Positions 1 through 5,102 of a stretch of 7,524 nt of DNA are shown piece by piece; positions within the stretch are counted from its first letter, which is position 1, and each line of letters starts with the position of its first letter. Both the position numbers and the translations under genes were made by a program. The notes under the pieces are model-generated. The model ran no database searches and was not told the DNA's origin. It saw only the letters and a program-made list of their open reading frames with translations. Source of the stretch: an uncultured Lachnospiraceae bacterium. GTDB taxonomy: Bacteria > Bacillota > Clostridia > Lachnospirales > Lachnospiraceae. Location of the stretch: positions 1-7,524 of the forward strand of contig CACZQU010000194.1 in the NCBI GenBank assembly GCA_902783305.1, given 5' to 3'.

Positions 1-3
1 CAA

Positions 4-32
4 CGGGCAAGCTGCACAGAGCAGCTTGCCCG
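4..32 (-). terminator. Hairpin terminator candidate after the EF-G-like gene
   Basis: Bases 4-15 and 21-32 are a perfect 12-bp inverted repeat (CGGGCAAGCTGC / GCAGCTTGCCCG) around a 5-nt loop. It lies 37 bp past the stop codon of the EF-G-like gene. Read on the minus strand, the stem is followed by TTG and then the window ends, so the U-tract needed for a Rho-independent terminator cannot be confirmed. The hairpin is symmetric and could also serve a convergent gene outside the window. Confidence 0.62.
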
Positions 33-69
33 CCTATAAGCATCAGTCAACATTCATCAAGCGTAATCA

Positions 70-2160
70 TCAATCGTCTTCGCCTTCGGCGGCATTTGCG
101 CGGGCTTCAATCTCCTTCTGCTGGACATCAGCAGGAGCCTGCTCATAACGGGCAAACTCATAGGAGAAATCGCCGCTGCCTCCGGTCATGGAGCGCAGAT
201 CCGTGGAATACCCGTCGATCTCCAGCTGCGGAACATCGGCTTCAATGATGGTATTCCCCTTGTGATCCGGGTTCATGCCCAGAACACGTCCGCGGCGCTT
301 GTTCAGGTCGCCCATGACATCGCCGGTAAACTTATCCGGAACGGTAACCTTCATGGAAACGATGGGCTCAAGAAGTACCGGAGAAGCATCCATAAAGCCC
401 TTCTTAAAGGCCAGGATTGCCGCTGTCTTGAACGCCATTTCGGAGGAATCGACCGGATGGTAAGATCCGTCATAAAGCTGGGCCTTGACGCCGACAACCG
501 GATATGAGGCCAACGGGCCCTTCAGGACGCTTTCCTGGATACCCTTCTCGACAGCCGGGAAATAATTCTTGGGAACGGCGCCGCCGACGACAACCTGCTC
601 AAATACATACGGAGTTTCCAGGTCGCCCGAGGGCTCAAAGCGCATCTTGACATGTCCATACTGGCCATGACCGCCGGACTGTTTCTTGTGCTTGCCTTCC
701 ACATCGGATTTCTTGCGAAGGGTTTCACGGAACGGAACCTTCGGTTTCACCAGCTCTACGTCGACTTTATAGCGCTCTTTCATCTTGCTCATGGTGACAT
801 CAAGCTGCTGATCACCGATACCATAGATCAGGCTCTGGCGGTTTGCGCCGTCATTGACAACACGGAGGGTCTTGTCTTCGCTCATGATCCTGCCAAGAGC
901 CTGGGAGATCTTATCCTCCTCACCCTTCTTGACCGCTTTGTAGCGCTTGCAGGTATACGGCACGGAAAGCTCTGTCTTCGGGAACTGAACCGGAACCGCC
1001 TTGGTCGCCAGGGTGTCGCCGGTCTGGACGCTGGCAAGCTTCGCGATCGCACCGATATCTCCGGCATAAAGCTCCGGCACCTCGATCGGCTTGGAGCCCT
1101 CAAGGACATAAAGCTTGTTGAGACGTTCCTCTTCGTTCTTTTCTACATTATAGAGAGTATCATCAGACTTGACCGTACCGGAACACACCTTGACCAGCGA
1201 ATACTTTCCGAGGAACGGATCGACGATGCTCTTCCACACATAAGCCGTCTTGGCCTTGGAAGCATCATAATCCGCGTCAAAGGCTTCCCCGCTCTTCTGA
1301 TTTGTGCCTGCGCACTTACGTTTAGACGGATCCGGGAAAAACTCGACGATATCGTTCAGCAGCGTACCTACGCCCTTGAGATCCACGGGGGAACCCATGC
1401 AGACCGGTACCAGGGAAACGTCATGCACTTCCGCACCGACAGCAGTGTTTACCTCCTCGACAGTGAATTCATCACCCTCAAAGAATCTCTCCATGAATTC
1501 CTCACTGCTCTCTGCGACAGATTCCATCAGCGTGTCATGATAAGTCTCAAGATCTCCGGACAGATCCGCCGGAACATCACAGGGCTTCGTCTCGCTCTTT
1601 CCGGAGAAGGTACACGCATTCTGTCTGATGACATCCACATAACCGGTAAATTTCCCGCCGTCAAGGATCGGGAAATGGATCGGAGCAATCTTCTTGCCAT
1701 AAAGCTCGGTAAGATCCTCAATAATCTTACTGTATGACACATCAGCGACATCCATGTCGGTGACAAAGATCATTCTCGGAAGATTATACTTCTCGCACAG
1801 ATTCCAGGCCTTCTGGGTGCCGACCTGCACACCCGCCTTGCCGGATACAACGATAATGGCGGCATCTGCGGCACTGACAGCCTCTTCTACTTCGCCGACA
1901 AAGTCAAAATATCCGGGAGTATCCAGAACATTGATCTTGCACTTGAGCCAGGGCACCGGGATACAGGTAGTGGAGATCGAAAATCCCCTCTTGATTTCTT
2001 CCTTGTCATAGTCGCTGACGGTATTCCCATCCTCGACACGGCCCTGTCTTGTGGTCATCCCTGAAAGGAAAGCCATCGCTTCTGCCAAGGTCGTCTTACC
2101 TGCTCCACCATGCCCTAAAAGCACAACGTTACGGATCTGTTCTGTCTTATATACTTGCAT
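70..2160 (-). CDS. EF-G-like translation GTPase (EF-G paralog, FusA2 type)
   Basis: A 696-residue protein with the full five-domain layout of elongation factor G, which moves tRNA and mRNA through the ribosome or helps recycle it. The G domain has a P-loop GHGGAGKTT (16-24), switch-I RGFSI (58-62), switch-II DTPGYFDF (80-87) and a G4-position TDMD (134-137). Domain II lies near 300-390 and domain III near 395-470. Domain IV carries KKQSGGHGQYG (492-502) and DGSYHPVDSSEMAF (564-577). Domain V lies near 598-675, ending in LRSMTGGSGDFSYEFARYEQAP. The P-loop and switch II place it in the EF-G paralog group rather than with canonical EF-G (AHIDAGKTT, DTPGHVDF) or TetM. Canonical NKxD is replaced by TDMD and the switch-II His by Tyr, so GTP hydrolysis or specificity may be altered; this is inference. 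The ATG at 2160 is chosen because AGGGAGG sits 6 nt upstream. A TTG at 2196 in frame lacks a binding site. The cellular role of this paralog group is not settled. Confidence 0.93.
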   Translation of the reverse strand: MQVYKTEQIRNVVLLGHGGAGKTTLAEAMAFLSGMTTRQGRVEDGNTVSDYDKEEIKRGFSISTTCIPVPWLKCKINVLDTPGYFDFVGEVEEAVSAADAAIIVVSGKAGVQVGTQKAWNLCEKYNLPRMIFVTDMDVADVSYSKIIEDLTELYGKKIAPIHFPILDGGKFTGYVDVIRQNACTFSGKSETKPCDVPADLSGDLETYHDTLMESVAESSEEFMERFFEGDEFTVEEVNTAVGAEVHDVSLVPVCMGSPVDLKGVGTLLNDIVEFFPDPSKRKCAGTNQKSGEAFDADYDASKAKTAYVWKSIVDPFLGKYSLVKVCSGTVKSDDTLYNVEKNEEERLNKLYVLEGSKPIEVPELYAGDIGAIAKLASVQTGDTLATKAVPVQFPKTELSVPYTCKRYKAVKKGEEDKISQALGRIMSEDKTLRVVNDGANRQSLIYGIGDQQLDVTMSKMKERYKVDVELVKPKVPFRETLRKKSDVEGKHKKQSGGHGQYGHVKMRFEPSGDLETPYVFEQVVVGGAVPKNYFPAVEKGIQESVLKGPLASYPVVGVKAQLYDGSYHPVDSSEMAFKTAAILAFKKGFMDASPVLLEPIVSMKVTVPDKFTGDVMGDLNKRRGRVLGMNPDHKGNTIIEADVPQLEIDGYSTDLRSMTGGSGDFSYEFARYEQAPADVQQKEIEARANAAEGEDD

Positions 2161-2345
2161 ATTTAACCTCCCTGTTTCTAAACGGTGACGCACCAAGTCT
2201 GCTCTCCCGGGCTCTTACCGACTCTATGACTGAGTGTCCGGCAAAATGCACCGGTGAAGAGCCAGGCGGCACGCTTCGCAAAAAAAGAGAAAATGACAGC
2301 TGACCCTCAACCAACGCAGGCGCTGCCTGTTTTTCTCAACAATCT
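2161..2345 (-). promoter_or_regulatory. Long 5' leader of the EF-G-like gene with inverted repeats
   Basis: If transcription starts about 7 nt after the -10 box at 2352-2357, the mRNA has a leader of about 185 nt. It contains a short hairpin near its 5' end (2317-2321 with 2325-2329, CAGGC/GCCTG). It also contains a longer stem, 2252-2263 with 2210-2220, which pairs GGCTCTT with AAGAGCC and ACCG with CGGT and has one bulged base. CACCGGTG (2249-2256) overlaps the second stem and could compete with it. I do not recognise a known riboswitch or leader family. No protein-coding gene is evident on either strand from 2197 to 2477. Confidence 0.35.
2167..2173 (-). promoter_or_regulatory. Ribosome binding site fixing the EF-G-like start
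   Basis: On the minus strand AGGGAGG lies 6 nt before ATG at 2160. This near-consensus Shine-Dalgarno sequence decides the start against the in-frame TTG 36 nt further upstream. Confidence 0.85.
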
Positions 2346-2351
2346 GTGAAC

Positions 2352-2380
2352 ATTCTACTAAAGAATTCCTTCAGTTTCAA
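2352..2380 (-). promoter_or_regulatory. Sigma-A-like promoter for the EF-G-like gene
   Basis: Reading the minus strand, TTGAAA (2380-2375) and TAGAAT (2357-2352) are separated by exactly 17 bp. Each hexamer matches the housekeeping consensus at 5 of 6 positions. The promoter points toward the EF-G-like gene and is divergent from the barnase promoter. Confidence 0.6.
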
Positions 2381-2411
2381 GCTTTTTTATGACTTTGACC
2401 TTCTTTTTTCT

Positions 2412-2439
2412 TTGCAAGACGTTTCCGGTCTGGTATAAT
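2412..2439 (+). promoter_or_regulatory. Sigma-A-like extended -10 promoter for barnase/barstar
   Basis: A perfect TATAAT (2434-2439) is preceded by TGG, giving an extended -10 (TGnTATAAT). A weaker -35, TTGCAA (2412-2417, spacer 16), matches 4 of 6 positions; TTTGCA at 2411 with spacer 17 is an equivalent reading. The predicted start near 2446 leaves a leader of about 30 nt before ATG 2478. Confidence 0.72.
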
Positions 2440-2477
2440 AAAATTCAGTTTCCATGGAAAGGGGGATGAAGCATCCT

Positions 2478-3059
2478 ATGAAAAATGACAACCTGTATGG
2501 GAAAACCCGCGCAATAAAGGAATTTATGCACCGGGCAGCGTTTGCTGCCATGATTTTTCTGCTTGGGATCAGTCTCTGCCTTCCGGCCGCATTTCCGGTC
2601 ATGGCTCAGGCTCTGGAGGAAGACATTACCTTTGAGGCTTATGGCGGCAAACTGGTAACCTGGAGCGCGGACGGCTCTACGGTGATGTCGGAATACCCTG
2701 ACGGAACCCTTATTCTGGTGGAGGAAGGGGAAGCATATACCGGCAAGGACGAGGTTGCCCTCTATTTATACGGCTTTGAATGCCTTCCGGATAATTTTAT
2801 CACCAAAAACGAGGCGAAAGCCCTGGGCTGGTCCAGCAGTAAAGGAAATCTGGATGATATTGCGCCGGGTAAAAGCATCGGAGGCGACAGATTCGGCAAC
2901 TACGAAGGTCTCCTCCCAAAGGAAAAAAACCGCCAGTATTATGAATGCGACATCAATTACCAGGGCGGGTACCGCCAGGCTGACCGGATCATCTATTCCA
3001 ATGACGGACTGGTTTATTATACGGGGGATCACTATAAGAGCTTTGAACAGCTCTATTGA
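2478..3059 (+). CDS. Secreted barnase-family ribonuclease (RNase N1/T1 superfamily)
   Basis: A 193-residue protein. Residues 84-193 align without gaps to mature Bacillus barnase, at a constant offset of 83 residues. The family's active-site residues are all present: K110 (barnase K27), E156 (E73, general base), R166 (R83), R170 (R87) and H185 (H102, general acid). It should therefore cleave single-stranded RNA. Conserved blocks include ITKNEAKALGW, GNLDDIAPGKSIGGD and DHYKSF. The N terminus has a basic stretch, a hydrophobic segment (about 20-43) and a likely signal-peptidase site after AQA (43-45), so export is predicted. Residues 46-83 are an added segment with hairpin-like GGKLVTW/GTLILV strands, possibly a propeptide. 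Barnase W94 corresponds to G177, and two cysteines (C102, C157) are absent from barnase. ATG 2478 is preferred because the GGAAAGGGGG tract (2456-2465) lies before it. In-frame ATGs at 2466 and 2454 are alternatives; 2454 is too close to the predicted transcript start. The barstar gene follows after 35 nt. Confidence 0.95.
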   Translation: MKNDNLYGKTRAIKEFMHRAAFAAMIFLLGISLCLPAAFPVMAQALEEDITFEAYGGKLVTWSADGSTVMSEYPDGTLILVEEGEAYTGKDEVALYLYGFECLPDNFITKNEAKALGWSSSKGNLDDIAPGKSIGGDRFGNYEGLLPKEKNRQYYECDINYQGGYRQADRIIYSNDGLVYYTGDHYKSFEQLY

Positions 3060-3094
3060 CCATCGGACAAACAAAGCTGACCAAGGAGAGAGTC

Positions 3095-3367
3095 ATGAAA
3101 AACGTATTTATTTTATCTTCCGCTTATGAGGATATCTCCAAAGTACACGAGGAGCTTGCCTCAAAGCTGGATTTTCCTTCCTACTATGGTGGAAATCTGG
3201 ACGCACTGTATGACGTGCTGACTGAAGCAGACGAACCGGTCCGTATTGAAATCAGCTTCGAGGGAGAGGAGAATCCTTCCATGATCCATGCCATGCTTGA
3301 CATGATCAATGTGATCATACAGGCTCAGAAAGAAAACGAGAGCCTGGAGCTGGTTCTGAAGGAATAA
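3095..3367 (+). CDS. Barstar-family ribonuclease inhibitor (immunity protein)
   Basis: A 90-residue cytoplasmic protein, the size of barstar, placed directly after its likely target RNase. It should bind the nuclease active site and protect the producing cell from nuclease that is not exported. The signature helix-loop PSYYGGNLDALYDVL (28-42) aligns with barstar PEYYGENLDALWDCL. Barstar Y29, N33, D35 and the key D39 are kept as Y30, N34, D36 and D40; W38 becomes Y39. In a right-end alignment, the position of barstar E76 is Ala, which suggests a somewhat altered interface. AAGGAG (3083-3088) lies 6 nt before the ATG at 3095, a strong binding site. An in-frame start at 3056, overlapping the RNase stop, is less likely. 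It is co-transcribed with the RNase gene; its stronger ribosome binding site may favour inhibitor synthesis (inference). Confidence 0.94.
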   Translation: MKNVFILSSAYEDISKVHEELASKLDFPSYYGGNLDALYDVLTEADEPVRIEISFEGEENPSMIHAMLDMINVIIQAQKENESLELVLKE

Positions 3368-3386
3368 AGTCCTTTATTCTGTTTTT
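3362..3386 (+). terminator. Rho-independent terminator of the barnase/barstar operon
   Basis: GAATAAAG (3362-3369) and CTTTATTC (3372-3379) form an 8-bp stem with a very short loop, followed after TG by TTTTT (3382-3386). The stem includes the barstar stop codon. It is AT-rich, so termination may be incomplete. An alternative pairing, AAGGA (3359-3363) with TCCTT (3370-3374), overlaps it. Confidence 0.6.
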
Positions 3387-3713
3387 CCGTACAGTTCAGC
3401 CCCTCGCAAAAATCATAAGATTCTGACCGTCGTGCCTCAGCGTAAGGGCAGATGGTTATGCTTTCTCAGGCAGCTGCACTCCGTCACTCCCGACATGCGA
3501 AATCCTGCCCTGCGCAGCAGGGTGTAAAAACGCCATAGGTGCGGATTTCTCATGAAAGGAGGGACAGGCAGACAGCTGCAGATCTATCGGTGAGAGGGTC
3601 CGCAGTGCTTTCCATTTCGTCGACGCGCAGATTACCTGCAGACCCATCAAGCCGTCTTTTTCACCTTCTGTGCCAGGTCTGAAAGTGTCCTCTTTTTTCC
3701 AGTCTGTATTCCC
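3387..3713. other. 327-bp intergenic stretch without a convincing gene
   Basis: This lies between the convergent barstar and CapA-family genes. The best open frame (minus strand, 3456-3650, 64 codons) has no recognised motif, and its composition does not resemble the neighbouring proteins. I saw no ribosome binding site to support it. The central part is occupied by the inverted-repeat element at 3470-3645. No GC-rich hairpin with a U-tract was found just after the CapA stop codon, so CapA transcripts may run into this region. Confidence 0.6.
3470..3645 (-). repeat. Nested inverted-repeat element (candidate structured RNA or dispersed repeat)
   Basis: Several inverted repeats are stacked here. 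ATGCGAAATCC (3495-3505) pairs with GGATTTCTCAT (3543-3553), 10 of 11 positions. Inside it CCCTGC (3508-3513) pairs with GCAGGG (3517-3522). Outside it GCAGCTG (3470-3476) faces CAGCTGC (3573-3579). A second hairpin pairs GGGTCCGCAG (3596-3605) with CTGCAGACCC (3636-3645). That hairpin is fully paired only when read on the minus strand, where the odd position is a G-U wobble; on the plus strand it is a C-A mismatch. This is weak support for a minus-strand RNA. I cannot assign it to a known RNA family or repeat. Confidence 0.4.
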
Positions 3714-4886
3714 TCAGATATAAGAGCTTCTCTCTTCCATTTTTTCGTAGATGCGCTCCGCGTCTTCCCCGCTTACCGGAGTCGGCTGGTAATCATTGTA
3801 ATCATACTGGGAAGAAACATTACAGGGGATGATATTGGTCTCGTGGTCGTGCTGAACACCCTCGGAGGTTACGGTAAAGGTTTCCTGGAAAATGATGGTG
3901 TCAAAATCAGAGGGATATGTATTTCCTCCAAAGCAGAAATTTCCCAGACTGTAGGCTATCGCCACATCCTTGTATACCTCTATCCCCTGCAGGACATGGG
4001 GATGATGACCGCATACCAGATCCGCGCCCAGATCTACCGCCATATGGCCAAGTGCCCGCTGGTTCTCATCCGGTTCTTCCTCCAGTTCATTTCCCCAGTG
4101 GAAAATGACGATGGTAACCTCACTTCCCTCCTGCTTCACCTTCTCCATATTCTGCTTCAGTAATCCGGCGACTTCCATATGGTCATCGAGCTCATAGATT
4201 CCGATAAGACCGACCTTCACCCCCTCCACATCCATGACCGCCGTCTCGTCATATCCAAAATGGACAATCCCCTCGCGGTCCAAAGCGGCAAGAGTATCCT
4301 GATAGGACACTTCCCCATAGTCATGGCTGTGATTGTTGGCTGTGTTCGCTGATTCGATATTTCCTTTTGTCAGGATGGAAGCCAGCTCAGGATCCGCTTT
4401 AAAAGCAAACTGCTTGTCCTCCCGGTCCTCACTGTACGTCAATGTCCCTTCAAAATTCGCGATCGTCAGATCATCCGCTCCGAAGATATCCTTCACGTTT
4501 TCCATGAAATAATCAGCGCCGTACATCTCATAGTAATGATTCAGACTGGATTCATAATCAAAGTATTCATCCGTACCCAGTGTACAGTCACCGATAACAG
4601 AGACAGTGATCACTCTGGGAGGCGCGGAGGGAGGGGGACTCACTCCCGCAGAAATACCGGTGATTCCGGCAGCGGTCTCACGATCGTCTGCGGCAGAAGA
4701 GCTGTCCTTTGCCGAAAGCTCCGTACGATATTTCCTGACCGCAATGCCCCGGATCAGCATTGCGCAGAAAAAAACCGCAAAAAATGAAAAGTAAAGGCGG
4801 ATAAGCCTCTCCACTTTTCTCTTACGAATGAAATATTGCCGTTCGGAACGTCTGTTCTCCGGAGTCTTTTTTCGTTCATTGTCCAT
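3714..4886 (-). CDS. Membrane-anchored CapA-family protein (PGA_cap metallophosphatase-like)
   Basis: A 390-residue protein. A basic cytoplasmic N terminus (1-30, many K/R) is followed by one hydrophobic segment (about 31-50). A Ser/Ala/Pro-rich linker (about 58-92) leads to an extracellular CapA domain (93-about 358). Family motifs occur in order: GDCTLG (99-104), NFEGTLT (144-150), TANNHSHDYG (182-191), FHWGNE (262-267), GADLVCGHHPHVLQG (287-301) and YSLGNFCFGG (312-321). These carry the Asp, Glu, Asn and His residues expected at the phosphoesterase-like metal site. CapA proteins take part in poly-gamma-glutamate capsule synthesis or in less defined cell-surface roles. No capB, capC or pgs-type partner is visible here, so the substrate is unknown. 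ATG 4886 is preferred over an in-frame GTG at 4913; AGGAAGG lies about 14 nt upstream of the ATG, which is longer than usual. The gene has its own promoter but no terminator separates it from queA. Confidence 0.88.
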   Translation of the reverse strand: MDNERKKTPENRRSERQYFIRKRKVERLIRLYFSFFAVFFCAMLIRGIAVRKYRTELSAKDSSSAADDRETAAGITGISAGVSPPPSAPPRVITVSVIGDCTLGTDEYFDYESSLNHYYEMYGADYFMENVKDIFGADDLTIANFEGTLTYSEDREDKQFAFKADPELASILTKGNIESANTANNHSHDYGEVSYQDTLAALDREGIVHFGYDETAVMDVEGVKVGLIGIYELDDHMEVAGLLKQNMEKVKQEGSEVTIVIFHWGNELEEEPDENQRALGHMAVDLGADLVCGHHPHVLQGIEVYKDVAIAYSLGNFCFGGNTYPSDFDTIIFQETFTVTSEGVQHDHETNIIPCNVSSQYDYNDYQPTPVSGEDAERIYEKMEERSSYI

Positions 4887-5068
4887 GTTATGTGTCCGAT
4901 CCTTCCTGCACACCGTGGATTATTGGCTCCTGCAACCGCCATATGAACAGGCATTGTATGTCGTTGACCTTGTTCCCGGAATGATCCGTTTTCGCCCTCC
5001 TGATCTGAAGATGTCCATCCCTTCCCGATCGTCAGAGAACGGAATATCATGCTGCTTTTCTGAAGAAT
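4887..5068 (-). promoter_or_regulatory. Long 5' leader of the CapA-family gene with a bulged stem
   Basis: The predicted transcript start near 5068 leaves about 180 nt before ATG 4886. Plus-strand bases 4981-4990 (ATGATCCGTT) are complementary to 5038-5050. This makes a 10-bp stem interrupted by a 3-nt bulge (5044-5046), and CTGA/TCAG can extend it inward. No known riboswitch core was recognised and no open frame here looks like a protein. Confidence 0.3.
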
Positions 5069-5074
5069 AACAAT

Positions 5075-5102
5075 AGTATATCATACGCAGGAATGCTGTC
5101 AC
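5075..5102 (-). promoter_or_regulatory. Sigma-A-like promoter for the CapA-family gene
   Basis: On the minus strand GTGACA (5102-5097) and TATACT (5080-5075) are separated by 16 bp, each matching 5 of 6 consensus positions. The -35 overlaps the last bases and stop codon of queA. The CapA gene can therefore be expressed apart from the upstream operon. Confidence 0.58.

Noticed and set aside
652..1737. Long plus-strand open frame (361 codons) inside the EF-G-like gene
   Set aside because: It lies antisense to a gene with strong family motifs throughout, has no recognised domain and no supporting ribosome binding site. It is best explained as a by-product of codon bias on the other strand.
2161..2196. 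Upstream TTG start (2196) adding 12 residues to the EF-G-like protein
   Set aside because: There is no ribosome binding site ahead of it, whereas ATG 2160 has AGGGAGG 6 nt upstream, and EF-G paralogs begin near this position.
2317..2334. CAGGC-GCT-GCCTG hairpin followed by TTTTT read as a plus-strand terminator
   Set aside because: No plus-strand gene lies upstream to be terminated, and the stem is only 5 bp. It more likely belongs to the EF-G-like leader on the minus strand.
2565..2615. Lipoprotein signal in the RNase N terminus (Cys in GISLCLPA)
   Set aside because: The residue before the Cys is Leu, not Gly/Ala/Ser, so it is a poor lipobox. A standard AQA signal-peptidase site follows.
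3408..3425. Weak minus-strand terminator (AGAATC/GATTTT before a T-run)
   Set aside because: It is a six-base stem of A/T and one G-U pair, about 290 bp beyond the CapA stop; too weak to call.
3456..3650. Minus-strand 64-codon open frame between barstar and CapA genes
   Set aside because: It has no ribosome binding site that I could see and no motif, and it coincides with the nested inverted repeats, which explain the sequence better. It is kept only as a refuting test for the RNA/repeat idea.
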